Positions 10,177 through 20,998 of a DNA stretch of 64,000 bases are shown here, piece by piece. The notes under the pieces were generated by a model. That model saw only the letters and a program-made list of their open reading frames with translations. It did no database searches and had not been told where the DNA came from. The stretch comes from Rebecca billardiae RCC1528 (lineage: Eukaryota > Haptophyta): NCBI GenBank assembly GCA_965240325.2, contig OZ251247.1:310001-374000 (forward strand). Direction: 5' to 3'. The translations under genes were made by a program, and so were the position numbers. The first letter of the stretch is position 1, and each line of letters begins with the position of its first letter.

Positions 10177-11713
10177 ACGGCCATTAGCATGTGGCATGAC
10201 ACGCGGAGGGTGCCCATGAACGCCTCCCCACCCCGGTGGTGGCCGTATAGTAGGCGGCACTCGAAGCGGTCGCATCGTCTAATGAACCCGCTGATCACAT
10301 CACGGTCCGCCGTTGTTATTGAGGCTGTCGGGCGAGCATAAAAGGCGTGCGATCTGACCCTCACCTGTTGGCGGACGGGCAGCTAGAATCGCGATTATTA
10401 TATGCCTCGTCTAAGGACGCACGTGTCGTTGTTGTAGGCGGGCAGTACTGAGTCCCGCCCCAAGTGAAAGGGCGGGCGTGGTACGCGACTTGACAGCAGC
10501 TTGAATGACTCGATGGCACGCACCATCGAAGAGCAGCAGACAGTCATAGCGCAGACCAGAGACCCGAGCACTGCTGTATATGTCTGCTGCTTCGCCAGTG
10601 CAACTCCGCCGGTGCGCGCTGCGCTGCGCGGCACGCGCGGCATCGCATCGTCGTCCGACGTGTCGTCGTCTCGTCGTCTCGTCTGTGCACTCATATACTA
10701 CCGCGCGCCGACAGCATTCAAGACTCTGCGTACTTAATGCTGCGCCACACTGGCGCATATATGCGACTATCAGTCTGGCGTCATATCGGCCGCCGACGCG
10801 CCGCGAACTCGGACCGCGTGGCCGTGAGTAGTACGGTCCAGTAATACTGAGTAGCTGGTGGTACAGTGGGCACGGCCCCGGCACCAGCCGTGAGCTCAGA
10901 ATTCAGATGTGAACGCAGCCGAGTCAGCGGGCAGAGTTCCGCGGTAGGGTAGTATACGTATGGTAGTATACGCGACCAGTAGGCTGAGTCGGTATATATA
11001 TCTCTCTCTCTCTCCGCGGCCCGGCCCGATCGTCTCGCGGGCCACATGACGAGCGCACTCCGCGACTCCGACTGTCCTGTCATTCAGTCCAGCGGTCCGC
11101 CGCAGGGCCACGGCGGACTGAGACTCCCGGCCAGGAGGCGGCGGCCCGGGCGGCGCGGCGGCGGCGGTCTAATGACCGGCCAGTAAGGAAACTGCTCCAC
11201 TACTACGCAAATGGCGGCGGATTTCCGGCCGCCAACGGCTGCCGCCTGAGGTCCGAGCGAAATCCCGAGAGCCGTTCGGTGCTCTGGTCGAGTCGGATCC
11301 CGGAACGCCCGCCATGGCTTCCTTCCGGAACACGTCGGGAACGTTTCATCTGGACTCTGGATGCGGACACGCGCAGTATTCATCACTCCTCATCAGGCTT
11401 CGCAGGCGACGGTATCGCCTTTCGTCCCTTTTCGGCCAATGGGAGGGCTCCAATTCCATGTGAAAGCGGCCCACCTCCACCCGTTGATGTCTGGGAAAAT
11501 AAGACGCACCGCCAATCGGCAAAAACGGAATGTTTAGAAGCCGAAAGCCCTTCCACCGCGAACTTACGACCATCATCATTCCCACTCCCGAAGCGTCCAA
11601 AACCAGGAGTTCGTGCTCGCTGGGGATGCAAGATGTGCGGATGGATGAATGTGGGGTCCGAACCCTGACGAGAACCCCAGCGACGGAAGAGGTGCTCGTC
11701 GCATATCCAGCCG

Positions 11714-13354
11714 ATGTCCCCCTCCTCGTCGTCAGCGCCGCGCGCCAGCGCGACCGACGCGCCCGCGCCGCCGCCCGCGCCCGCGCCGCCGGCGGCGAGC
11801 GCCGACGACGCGCGGCACGCGCCGCCGCCCCGGCTCGCCGACCTCTCCGCCGAGCTGCTCGAGCACATCCTCTCGCTCCTCCACGCGCCCGCCGACCTCG
11901 CCGCCGCCAACGGCGCCGCGCGCCTCTTCCGCGCCGCGCCGCCCGGCGAGCGCTCGCCGGTGGAGCGAGCGCTGCGCGCGCGCGCGCACGCGCGCGGGCA
12001 CGGCGGCGACGCGCTGCCCGACGCGCAGCCCCGCCGCTCGCGCACGTGGACGGCCGAGCTCTTTGCGCGCGAGCGAGTGCTGGCGCTCGCGGCCGCGCAC
12101 GCCGCCGCGCTCGCCGCGGGCGGCGGCGCGCGCCCGCCGGTCTTCTCGGCGTTCCTCACGGCGCCCGACGGCGCGCTGTACACGTGCGGCGAGGACGAGC
12201 ACGACGGCGGCTCGGACGACGTCGCGCTGCTCGTCGGGCAGGGCGACGTGTGCGCGCCCGCGCCGACTGCGCAGCCAGGCTGGCCCGCGCCGCCGCCGCT
12301 CGTGCCCACGCTGGTGCCGCCGCTCGGCGTGCGGCTGGTGGCGCTCTCGGCGGGGTACGCGCACCTGCTCGCGCTGAGCGAGGGCGGCAGCGCCTTCGTC
12401 TGCGGCGAGAACGGCCGCGCCCAGCTCGGCCACGCCCACCCCAGCACGCCGCGGCACGCACTCACGCCGCTCCCGCCTCCGCTCGACCGGTTTGTCGTGT
12501 GCGTCGCCGCGGGCGGCTGGCACTCGGTGGCGGTGCGCTGCGACGGGCGGGCGTACAGCTGGGGGGACAACGCGCACGGGCAGCTCGGTCGCGGCGACGC
12601 GGAGGACTTGGACGGGCCGCGCCGCGTGCGCGGCCTCGACGCCGTGCACGTGGGCGCTGCGAGCGGCGGCAACTTCCACAGCCTGCTGCTCGCGGCGGAT
12701 GGGCGCGTGTACAGCTGCGGCGGCGGCGCGCACGGGCAGCTGGGGCACGGCGACCGCGAGGAGCGGTGGGAGCCGAAGCGGGTCGAGGCGCTGTGCGGCG
12801 TGCGCGCCGCGCACGTCAGCGCGGGGCTGGCGCACTCCCTCGTCGTCGGCGCCGACGGCAGCGTGCACTCGTTCGGCGCGGGCGCGCGCGGCGCGCTCGG
12901 CCACGGCGACGAGGAGGACCGGCTCACGCCGACGCGCGTCGAGGCGCTCGCGGGCGTGGCCGCGGTGCGCGCGTGCGCGGGGCACCAGGGCAGCGTGGTG
13001 CTCGGCGCGGACGGCGGCGTGCACGCCTTCGGCGACAACTCGCTCCTCCAGCTCGGCCTGCCCGGACCGCCCGGACCGCAGCAGCTGCTCCCGGGGCGCG
13101 CGCCGCCGCTCGGCGCAGCGGGCGCCGCCGCCGCGGTCGTGGGCTGCTCGGTGCGGCAGACGCACGCGCTGTTCGCGACGGCCGACGGCGCGGCGTACTC
13201 GTGCGGGCTGCTCTCGGGCGCGCGCGGCCACGGCGTCGCGCTCGCCGCCGGCGTCAGCCACGTGGGCAACGCGGCGCGCATCGCCGAGCTGCCGCCGCTG
13301 CTGCGCGTGCGCGCGGCGCTGACGATCGATCAGTCGACAGTCGGCGCGTACTAA
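11714..13354 (+). CDS. RCC1-2: divergent F-box-like / RCC1-repeat protein
   Basis: A 546-residue protein, the longest and most divergent family member. A Ser/Pro/Ala-rich leader of about 40 residues precedes an F-box-like segment (ADLSAELLEHILSLLHAPAD, about 43-80). The linker contains TWTAELFARERVL. The propeller shows typical blades: SAGYAHLLALSEGGSAFVCG, YSWGDNAHGQLGRGD, YSCGGGAHGQLGHGD, HSFGAGARGALGHGD and HAFGDNSLLQLG. A Pro-rich insertion of about 25 residues separates the first half-blade from blade two. The C-terminus lacks both standard tails. It reads in the same direction as RCC1-3, with about 475 bp of AT-richer sequence between. The start is the first in-frame ATG before the leader. 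Confidence 0.87.
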   Translation: MSPSSSSAPRASATDAPAPPPAPAPPAASADDARHAPPPRLADLSAELLEHILSLLHAPADLAAANGAARLFRAAPPGERSPVERALRARAHARGHGGDALPDAQPRRSRTWTAELFARERVLALAAAHAAALAAGGGARPPVFSAFLTAPDGALYTCGEDEHDGGSDDVALLVGQGDVCAPAPTAQPGWPAPPPLVPTLVPPLGVRLVALSAGYAHLLALSEGGSAFVCGENGRAQLGHAHPSTPRHALTPLPPPLDRFVVCVAAGGWHSVAVRCDGRAYSWGDNAHGQLGRGDAEDLDGPRRVRGLDAVHVGAASGGNFHSLLLAADGRVYSCGGGAHGQLGHGDREERWEPKRVEALCGVRAAHVSAGLAHSLVVGADGSVHSFGAGARGALGHGDEEDRLTPTRVEALAGVAAVRACAGHQGSVVLGADGGVHAFGDNSLLQLGLPGPPGPQQLLPGRAPPLGAAGAAAAVVGCSVRQTHALFATADGAAYSCGLLSGARGHGVALAAGVSHVGNAARIAELPPLLRVRAALTIDQSTVGAY

Positions 13355-13830
13355 CGCTGGGGAGGCTACTCATCTACGATTCTACTAGCAGACTTATTCT
13401 ACTACGACTACGCTGATATGATGTACGGCGCGCGCTGCTGGCAGCCGCGCCCTCAGCCGTGCTACCGTGAATAGTGAGTCAGTACTACTACTAACTATTA
13501 CTACGGCGCGCAGTAGAGTACTGACTGCTCCTACTCGGCATATACTATATATATATATATAGCACTACGCGTGCCGCGCGCATCGTGCCGGGTGCGGGCG
13601 GTGCCGCTCGGCGGCCTCAAGCACGCTGGGACGCGTCCCGTCCACCACGTCTGTCTGAACTGCGAGTCACTCTGCAACACTTCAGTAAGGTACTACAATA
13701 CATATCACCTACGACCATGCTTATTTACGAATTGCACCCGCTACACGACTGTACGCTCGTCCGGGCGCGCGCCTCGGCGCTCGAGCGACGAGCGAGGCGC
13801 TCCCTCGACTCCGACGGGCGCAGGCTTGCG

Positions 13831-15315
13831 ATGACGCGGCAGGCGGGCGCCGTCTGTCCCACGCTGGGCGGCATGCCGGCCGACGTGATTCAGCGCGTGA
13901 CGGCATCGATCGAGCGCGTACGCGACCTCGCCGCCGCCAACGCCGCCTCGCGCCTCTTCCGCGGCGCGCCCGGCGGGTGCTCGCCGGTCGAGCGCGCGCT
14001 GCGCGAGCGCGCGCTCGCGCGTGGCCACAAGAGCGCGCTGCCGCCGACGCTGCCCGCGGGCGTGTGCACGTGGACGGAGGAGCTTTTCGCGCGCGAGCGC
14101 GTGCTCGCCTGTGCTCGCGCGCATGCGGCCGTCGTCGCGGCCGGCAGCGGCTTCAGCGCGTTTGTGGACGCGGAGGGCGGGCTGCACACGTGCGGCGAGG
14201 AGGAGGAGGCGGACGAGGTCACCAGGCAGCTGACGGGCGAGTATCTAGCACACGCGGCAATCGGCCACTCGGGCATGCATTCGGTGTGCGTGCCCACGCA
14301 CATCGCCTCGCTCAGCGCAGTGCGCGTGGTCGCTGTGGCCGCTAGCCACCACCACCTGGTCGCGCTGAGCGAGGCCGGCGCCGTGTACGGCTGCGGCAAC
14401 AACGAGAACGGCCAGCTCGGGCTGGGGGACGCGGAGGAGCGGCACGAGTTTGAGCCGATCGTGGCGCTCGTTGGCGTCGTGGTGATGGGCATCGCCGCGG
14501 GTGACTACCACAGCCTCGCGCTCACCGCCGCTGGGTGCGCGTACAGCTGGGGCTGCAACAGCTGCGGCCAGCTTGGCCACGGCGACAGGAATGAGCGGTG
14601 GGAGCCGACGCGCATCGAGGCGCCGGACGGCGTGCGCATCGGCGGAGTGGCGGCTGGGCAATCGCACACGCTACTGCTCTCTGCACATGGCGTGGTCTAT
14701 TCGTGCGGTGACGGCTTCCAAGGCCAGCTCGGCCACGGCGACCAGCAGCAGCAGCACACGCCGAGGCGCATCGAGGCGCTCGCGTGCGTGCGCACCGTGC
14801 ACGTGAGCGCGGGTTGCCGGCACAGCCTGGCGGTGGACGCGGAGGGTGGCGTGCGCTCGTTTGGAGAGGGGTACGGAGGCTGCCTCGGCCATGGTGACCA
14901 GGCGTGGTGTCTGCTGCCCAAGCGCATCGAGGCATTGGCGGGCGTGCGCGCGATCAGCGCCCGTGCTGGCGCACTCAGCAGCGCTGTGCTGGGCGCGGAC
15001 GGCAGCGTGCACGCGTTTGGGCACAACAGCAGCGGCCGGCTGGGGCTCGACACGCCAGGGATGGACGTCTATCAGCCCACGCGCGTGGCTGCCCTTGCAC
15101 ACGCGCGCGTGGTGGAGTGCGCCTTTGGCCCCTGCCACGCGCTCTTCGCCACAGAGGCGGGTGTCGTGTACGCGTGCGGAGAGAAGTCGGCAGCGCTCGG
15201 CCTCGGGCTGAGCACAGGGGAGGATCCGATTGGGGCTGCAGACCGACCTGACCAGGCGATGCCAGTGCGCATCGAGCAGCTGCCACGCGTGCCGCCCCGC
15301 CGCCTATCCGGCTAG
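13831..15315 (+). CDS. RCC1-3: F-box-like / RCC1-repeat protein
   Basis: A 494-residue single-exon protein. The start MTRQAGAVCPTLGGMPADV is chosen because RCC1-4 starts almost identically (MKRQAGAVCPTLGG) in the same base context, although this ORF is open further upstream. F-box-like region about 14-50, WTEELFARERVLA linker near 85, then FSAFVDAEGGLHTCGEE as the half-blade that closes the propeller, and six further RCC1 blades. It belongs to the subgroup with a tail containing RIEQLPRV. It is the head of a tandem pair with RCC1-4, 302 bp apart. Confidence 0.9.
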   Translation: MTRQAGAVCPTLGGMPADVIQRVTASIERVRDLAAANAASRLFRGAPGGCSPVERALRERALARGHKSALPPTLPAGVCTWTEELFARERVLACARAHAAVVAAGSGFSAFVDAEGGLHTCGEEEEADEVTRQLTGEYLAHAAIGHSGMHSVCVPTHIASLSAVRVVAVAASHHHLVALSEAGAVYGCGNNENGQLGLGDAEERHEFEPIVALVGVVVMGIAAGDYHSLALTAAGCAYSWGCNSCGQLGHGDRNERWEPTRIEAPDGVRIGGVAAGQSHTLLLSAHGVVYSCGDGFQGQLGHGDQQQQHTPRRIEALACVRTVHVSAGCRHSLAVDAEGGVRSFGEGYGGCLGHGDQAWCLLPKRIEALAGVRAISARAGALSSAVLGADGSVHAFGHNSSGRLGLDTPGMDVYQPTRVAALAHARVVECAFGPCHALFATEAGVVYACGEKSAALGLGLSTGEDPIGAADRPDQAMPVRIEQLPRVPPRRLSG

Positions 15316-15617
15316 CGCGCAGCGCTCGCGGCGATCCGACAGCGCATGCAGCTCGCAGCCGAGCGCGGGGTGGTAGCCATGCAGGGCGTCACGCTGTCAC
15401 GCTACCGTGTTGACTGCGACGGCGATGCTGCGGATGATGCTAAGTGTCGTTGTATTCGTCGTAGTAGTACATCGGCGTACGTGCGCGTATGTACGACATA
15501 GAAGACAGTATGTACAGTATCATACTGTACTATCTAGACCAACCGTCATCGACGACGGCCGAGCGGGAGGGCCGGGCGAGGGCACCACCGGGGTGCACGC
15601 GGCTCGCTGCGCGTGCG

Positions 15618-17117
15618 ATGAAGCGGCAGGCGGGCGCCGTCTGTCCCACGCTGGGCGGCATGCCGGCCGACGTGATTCAGCGCGTGGTGGCATCGACCGA
15701 GCGCGTACGTGACCTCGCCGCCGCCAACGCCACCTCGCGCCTCTTCCGCGGCGCGCCCGGCGGCCGCTCGCCGGTCGAGCACGCGCTGCGCGAGCGTGCG
15801 CGCGCTCGCGGCCACGATCACGCGCTGCCACCGACGCTGCCCGCGGGCGTGTGCACGTGGACGGAGGAGCTGTTCGCGCGCGAGCGCGTGCTCGCCTGTG
15901 CTCGTGCGCATGCGGCCGTCGTCGCGGCCGGCAGCGGCTTCAGCGCGTTTGTGGACGCGGAGGGCGGGCTGCACACGTGCGGCGAGGAGGCGGTGCTGGA
16001 GGATGAGACCGGGGAGTGGACGGGCGAGTACTCGGCGCATTCGGCTCTGGGCCATGGTGATCCCGCGACCGTGCCGACGCGCGTCGCCTCCCTCACCACG
16101 GTGCGCGTGGCAGCGGTGGCCGCTGGCCGCTACCACCTGCTCGCGCTGAGCGAGGCCGGCGCCGTGTACAGCTGCGGCGACAACACGTTCGGCCAGCTGG
16201 GGCGGGACTGCGTGGTGGAGTGGCGTTCAGTTGCTCCGGTGAGCTCTCCGTTGAGCGCCTTGGGACGTGCCGCCGTCGTGTGCATCGCTGCTGGTGGGTG
16301 GCACAGCTTCGCGCTCACCGCCGCTGGGTGCGCGTACAGCTGGGGCTGCAACAGCTGCGGCCAGCTCGGCCACGGCGACAAGAAGGACCGGTGGGAGCCG
16401 GCGCGCATCGAGGCGCTGGACGGCGTGCGCGTGGGCGGGATGGCAGCTGGCGAGGAGCATACGCTGTTCCTATCTGCGCAAGGTGCTGTGTACTCGTGCG
16501 GCCTTGGCCAGTTTGGCCGGCTCGGCCACGGCGACGAGGAGGATCAGCTCAAGCCGAGGCGCATCGAGGCGCTCGCGGGCGTGCGCGCCGTGCACGTGAG
16601 CGCGGGCCACATGCACAGCCTGGTGGTGGACGTGGAGGGTGGCGTGCGCTCGTTTGGACATGGGCATTTGGGCTGCCTAGGCCACGGCCATGAGCATTCG
16701 CTGCCGCTGCCCCTGCGCATTGCCGCCCTGGCTGGCGTCACCGCCGTGCGCGCGTGCGCTGGCTTCTGCAGCAGCGCGGTGCTGGGCGCGGACGGCAGCG
16801 TGCACACGTTTGGGAACAACGAGTACGGCGAGCTGGGGCTCGACACGCCGGAGATGGACGTCGGCCAGCCCACGCGCGTGGCTGCCCTTGCCCACGCGCG
16901 TGTGCTGGATTGCGCGCTCGGCCGCAGCCACTTGCTCTTGGCCACAGAGGCGGGTGCCGTGTACGCGTGCGGAGAGAAGTCAGCCGCGCTCGGCCTCGGG
17001 CTGAGCACAGGGGAGGATCCGATTGGGGATGCGGGCGAGGGTGCAGACGCGTACTGGCCCGGCACGCCAGTGCGCATCCAGCAGCTGCCACGCGTGCTGC
17101 CCGGCATGCCGGGCTAG
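15618..17117 (+). CDS. RCC1-4: F-box-like / RCC1-repeat protein
   Basis: A 499-residue tandem duplicate of RCC1-3. The F-box-like segment and WTEELFARERVLA linker are almost the same. The second and fifth blades differ most (YSCGDNTFGQLGRD followed by CVVEWRSVAPV, and SFGHGHLGCLGHGHEHS), so the blade faces rather than the scaffold vary. The tail reads VRIQQLPRVLPGMPG. The base context before the ATG (CTGCGCGTGCG) is shared with RCC1-5, which supports the chosen start. Confidence 0.9.
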   Translation: MKRQAGAVCPTLGGMPADVIQRVVASTERVRDLAAANATSRLFRGAPGGRSPVEHALRERARARGHDHALPPTLPAGVCTWTEELFARERVLACARAHAAVVAAGSGFSAFVDAEGGLHTCGEEAVLEDETGEWTGEYSAHSALGHGDPATVPTRVASLTTVRVAAVAAGRYHLLALSEAGAVYSCGDNTFGQLGRDCVVEWRSVAPVSSPLSALGRAAVVCIAAGGWHSFALTAAGCAYSWGCNSCGQLGHGDKKDRWEPARIEALDGVRVGGMAAGEEHTLFLSAQGAVYSCGLGQFGRLGHGDEEDQLKPRRIEALAGVRAVHVSAGHMHSLVVDVEGGVRSFGHGHLGCLGHGHEHSLPLPLRIAALAGVTAVRACAGFCSSAVLGADGSVHTFGNNEYGELGLDTPEMDVGQPTRVAALAHARVLDCALGRSHLLLATEAGAVYACGEKSAALGLGLSTGEDPIGDAGEGADAYWPGTPVRIQQLPRVLPGMPG

Positions 17118-17729
17118 TGTGCACCGGGTCCGGTGCCAGCGCATGCAGCTTGCCGCCGCGGCAGTGCCGGCGGCGTGACACAGGGCACAGACAGCCACAG
17201 GGCCTCACTCAGGCCGCCGGTGCGGGTGACGACGTCCGGTCGTCGTTGTAGTCGTCCTCGGTTGATCGATGCTGCATGAGTGCTGCGCGCAGCATGCCAC
17301 ACGCGACGGCGTGAACGCCACAGGTGCCGCGATCATCGTCCGGTGACGATTATGCCGCGGCTGACGCCGGCCCGCTGATTTACACTGAGGGCCACCTCCG
17401 CGCCGTCAGCGCGGAGCGGCTGCTGCTGATGAGAGTCGTCAGCGAACGGAGTAGAGATCGACGATCGCGTCGATCGTCACGACAGGCGCGCGTATAATCG
17501 GCTCAGACCGCGCTGACTATATATATATATACTGTCGTCTGTCACTCTGATTCTCTCTCTCTCTCTAGTCATCATCTCTATTCTCTATCTCTCTCCGTCT
17601 AGTCATCTCTGCTGCCTCTCGCAATCTACTGTCTCGCGCCTGCTGCTCCGCGTCCCGCGGTCTAATCTAGCTCACGCGCAGTCGGCTGCTATCTCCAGTG
17701 CTGCTCACTCTGAGTCTCTCCCTGCTCGA

Positions 17730-17803
<74 letters not shown>

Positions 17804-18181
17804 TCTCTAGTCTCTCTCTAGTCTCTCTCTCTCTCTCTCTCTCTCTTACTCTCTCTCTCTCTCTCTCTCTTACTCTCGCCGCCATCTCTGATCCGTGATC
17901 GTCGCGTCGTCATCTCTTTATTATTCTGCTCTCTCTCTGGCGCTGCTCACTCACTAGTGCTGCTCGTCCGTAGTCTCTCTCTAGGCGTCTACGGCAGTCG
18001 TCCGCTTACTGATTACTCTCGGCTAGCTTAAGATCATCATAGTTCTAGATATCGCGCGTCCGCCGACGCGGATCACTCGTCGTCCACGACGAAATTGGCA
18101 GCAGCAGCATATCGTCATCGTGGCGCGATATATTATTATCATCGTCATGCAGCATCATCACTGCTGAGCAGCATCAGCAGA
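17118..18181. other. Non-coding, pyrimidine-rich intergenic region
   Basis: Convergent 3' flanks of RCC1-4 and SQOR. It holds a short TATATATATA stretch near 17518, a long (CT)n tract and several shorter CT runs. No gene is supported. Confidence 0.6.
17733..17877. repeat. (CT)n microsatellite tract
   Basis: About 145 bp of nearly pure CT repeat, interrupted by CA, TAGT and TTA. Its serine-leucine translation is not a protein. Confidence 0.95.
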
Positions 18182-19531
18182 TCAATCCTCACTGAACTTC
18201 GGCTCGAAGATGGTGCGCGGCCCGTACCAGCGCCCGGGCAGCATGGCCCACCAGTACGCAGCCGGGAAGATGGTCGTCTTCATCACGTAGAAGAAGTAGT
18301 GCTCCTTGGTCTGGTCGAAGAGCCAGCCGAGAGACTCCTTGGGCACGCCGCCGTACTTGAACTCTGCCAGAATCAGCCCGCCCTTGCGCGTGAGGATGGG
18401 GCAGCTCGTGTACCCGTCGTAAATTGCGTTGGGGGCCTTGCCGCGCATCACCATGCGCAGGTTGTGCACGAGGACGGGCGCCTGCGAGGTGATTGCTGCC
18501 GCCGTCTTGGACGTGGGGAGGCTCGACGAGTCGCCGATCGAGAACACGTTCGGGTAGCGCGTGTGCTGCAGCGTGCCCTTGTCCACGCTCACGTACCCGG
18601 ACTCTGGGTCTGCGAGCGGAGACTCGCGCACGGCACGGATCGGCCCCATGCGCGGCGTGACGTGGAGGAAGTCGTACTTCTTGGCGACGCGCGAGCCGTC
18701 CGGCAGCTGGAAGACCGCGGTCTTGCCCGGCCCGTCCACCTCCACCAGGTCGTGCTGGAAGGACGCGTGCACGCCGCGCTCGGCCTTGAGCTTCTCGAGC
18801 GGCTGCCTGTACCGCTCGACGCCAAACATCCCGCCCGTGCCGGTGACGAACTCGACGTGGATGGCGTCGCGCCGGCCGTGGCGCCGCCACCAGTCCTCCG
18901 CGAGCCACATGATCTTCTGCGGCGCGCCGCCGCACTTGACGCCCGCCTTGGGCTGCGTGAAGAGCGCGACGCCGCCGCTGAGCGCCTGCACGTTCTCAAA
19001 CACGACGGGGGCGTACCGGTAGTCGTAGATGGTCGCGACGCCGTCCTTGCCGATGGCGTCGGGCAGGCCCTTCACCGCCTCCAGGTCGTTCACGATGCCC
19101 GGGCACACCACGAGGTAGTCGTACTTGACGCGCGTCCCGTCGGCCAGGACGACCGCGTTCTGCTCGGGCTCAAACCCGGCCGCGCGCGCTTTGATCCACG
19201 CCGCCCTGCGTGGGATGACGCGATCCATGGGGTGCCGTGAGGGCTCGATCGGCATCAGGCCGCCCCCGGTCATCGTCCACCACGGTTGGTAGTAGTGATG
19301 GTCCGACGGCTCGATGATGGCGACGTCTCGCGCGTGCGGCTCGAGCTTCCGCAGCAGCTGGCTCGCGACGTTCACGCCCGCGGCACCTGCGCCCACGATG
19401 ACGACGTGGTGCTTGTCGCCGTCGGCGTGCGCGACCGGCTTCGCCTTGCCACGCGTGAGTGCATACCCGCCGTACGCAACGCCCGCCACCACCGCGCCAG
19501 CGCCTGCGACGCGAGCGACACGCGCGAGCAT
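18182..19531 (-). CDS. SQOR: Sulfide:quinone oxidoreductase, mitochondrial type
   Basis: A flavoprotein of 449 residues that oxidises sulfide and passes electrons to quinone in the inner mitochondrial membrane. The first 35 residues (MLARVARVAGAGAVVAG...) look like a targeting and membrane segment. The FAD-binding motif VIVGAGAAGVNVA is at about 44-56, and the second FAD motif NVFSIGDSSSLPTSKTAAA is near 328-346. The redox cysteines of the animal-type enzyme match Cys200 (VKCGGAPQKIMWL) and Cys377 (YTSCPILT). The C-terminal part (EHYFFYVMKTTIFPAAYWWA) fits the membrane anchor. Length and motifs are complete and no intron is needed. It is divergent from the neighbouring sulfotransferase, with 216 bp between their starts. 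Confidence 0.95.
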   Translation of the reverse strand: MLARVARVAGAGAVVAGVAYGGYALTRGKAKPVAHADGDKHHVVIVGAGAAGVNVASQLLRKLEPHARDVAIIEPSDHHYYQPWWTMTGGGLMPIEPSRHPMDRVIPRRAAWIKARAAGFEPEQNAVVLADGTRVKYDYLVVCPGIVNDLEAVKGLPDAIGKDGVATIYDYRYAPVVFENVQALSGGVALFTQPKAGVKCGGAPQKIMWLAEDWWRRHGRRDAIHVEFVTGTGGMFGVERYRQPLEKLKAERGVHASFQHDLVEVDGPGKTAVFQLPDGSRVAKKYDFLHVTPRMGPIRAVRESPLADPESGYVSVDKGTLQHTRYPNVFSIGDSSSLPTSKTAAAITSQAPVLVHNLRMVMRGKAPNAIYDGYTSCPILTRKGGLILAEFKYGGVPKESLGWLFDQTKEHYFFYVMKTTIFPAAYWWAMLPGRWYGPRTIFEPKFSED

Positions 19532-19747
19532 GACGATGCGGAGCTGCCGGAGGCAGACGGGCGGAGTTGGCGTCGAGCGTCGGTGTTGAGTGCATCAAAC
19601 GCGTGGCACGCGTACCCAGACGATAAATAAAGTAGCGCGGCAGAGAATCTCGGTAGGCGGTGGCCCGAATATCCACCGCCGCCGACGACCAAAATGCTGA
19701 GAGGGGCCAACATTTGACGGTGAGATTCCTCGCTGCAGACCTTCAGC

Positions 19748-20998
19748 ATGTCTGCCGCGCTTGCGACCATCGCGTGCGGATCGTTATTCGTTCCCGCGGG
19801 ACCCGCCATCGCCGAGCGCGGATGCGCGTGGGCAGCCGACTTCAGCCGCCCGTGCCGAGCGCTGGTCTTCGTCCACGTCGGCAAAGCCGGCGGCGGCAGC
19901 CTGCGCCCGGCGCTAGGTAGGGCATGCGCTGCGATGCGCCCGCAGGGCGCGTTCGAGGTGATCATCAGAGTGCACGAGGTGAGCCACTTCGTGGACGACG
20001 ACGGCTGCCGCTGGACTCGGCCCAGTATCCCGGCGCAGGAGGCGACAAGTAGCCAGTGCGCAGGCGTCACCATCCCTGGCCCGCTGTACGTCGGCCCGCT
20101 CAAGGCGGCGAGGAACGGGAGTCAGCTCGCCGCCGGCCGCACCATCCACCGAGTGAACGCCGCTGCCGCTGCCAGGCACGTGAAGTGCCTGCGCGCCGCG
20201 CCAGGGCTGCTTGGCCACGCTCTGCGCGAGTCGCCGATCGTCATCTTCGTGCGCGACCCAGTGGCTCGCTTCGTCGCGTGCTTCAACTTCATGCTCACTT
20301 CGGACTGCGCTGCCGCTGACGGCAGCAGCGGCAGCAGCGGCGGCAGGGGCAGGGCGTGCCCTCGGGTGGCGCAGTACGTGGCCAGGGCGTCCTCGGTGGA
20401 GCGCGGCGCGGGCACAAATGGGCACGGCGCCGCGCCGGGGTGGCGCAACGCCACGGACCTGCAGCTCACCCTCGAGCACCTCCACCGGCGCGCGCGGCAG
20501 GAAGGCTCCGATGCCCACGCCGCCACCGAGCTTTTCTGGGCAGTCCCGCACGCGCTGGCCAGCGTGGCCTGGTACGTGGGCGGCCTCGGCGGGCTGGCGC
20601 GGCTGGAGCGGCGGCTGCTCTTCGCGGGCACGGTGGAGGCGATCTCTGCCGACTTCGCGGCCCTGGAGCGCGTCCTCGCCCGCCACTTTGGGCTCTCCGC
20701 TCAGCGCCTGCCGAACACGCACGACGCCAAACTTGGTCACGAGCACTCGTCAGCGTCGGGGCGCGCGCGCAGGCGGTTGCCTGCGCACTTGGTGGCGTTC
20801 GTGCGTGAGTACTTTGTCGAGGACTACGACTGCATCGCGTGGCTGGCGCAGCGGGGCCTCGTGCACTACGACGGGCGCGGTGGAGCGCAGTACGTCGAGA
20901 GCATCACGGCGGCTGCCAACTCGTACTGGGTTGAGCCGCCGCTGTCTGAGTCTGATGAGGAGTTATTGGACAGCAGTTATTGGACAGCAGCACTATGA
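19748..20998 (+). CDS. Secretory-pathway sulfotransferase-like protein
   Basis: A 416-residue protein with a hydrophobic N-terminus resembling a signal peptide (residues 1-22, ending AGPAIA). The P-loop-like motif VFVHVGKAGGGSL (40-52) matches the 5'-phosphosulfate loop of PAPS-dependent sulfotransferases. IVIFVRDPVARFVACFN (164-180) matches the 3'-phosphate-binding motif. Such enzymes transfer sulfate from PAPS to glycans or proteins in the Golgi. A short Gly/Ser-rich insertion follows residue 190. The acceptor substrate cannot be read from the sequence. It is transcribed away from SQOR. Confidence 0.85.
   Translation: MSAALATIACGSLFVPAGPAIAERGCAWAADFSRPCRALVFVHVGKAGGGSLRPALGRACAAMRPQGAFEVIIRVHEVSHFVDDDGCRWTRPSIPAQEATSSQCAGVTIPGPLYVGPLKAARNGSQLAAGRTIHRVNAAAAARHVKCLRAAPGLLGHALRESPIVIFVRDPVARFVACFNFMLTSDCAAADGSSGSSGGRGRACPRVAQYVARASSVERGAGTNGHGAAPGWRNATDLQLTLEHLHRRARQEGSDAHAATELFWAVPHALASVAWYVGGLGGLARLERRLLFAGTVEAISADFAALERVLARHFGLSAQRLPNTHDAKLGHEHSSASGRARRRLPAHLVAFVREYFVEDYDCIAWLAQRGLVHYDGRGGAQYVESITAAANSYWVEPPLSESDEELLDSSYWTAAL

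Larger units (their letters stand above)
9904..11713. other. Intergenic region, importin alpha to RCC1-2
   Basis: Holds a (TA)n tract, a small hairpin motif described separately, and moderate-GC sequence without a supported gene. A short inverted repeat GTCCGCCG/CGGCGGAC lies at 11095-11118. An ORF at 11279-11668 shows no family features and is more likely 5' flank of RCC1-2. Confidence 0.5.

Noticed and set aside
11383-13281. Antisense ORF of over 600 codons across RCC1-2, and similar antisense ORFs over other RCC1 genes
   Set aside because: Strong GC bias at third codon positions removes stops from the opposite strand. These proteins are Ala/Arg/Ser-rich and match no family, while the sense strand has clear RCC1 repeats.
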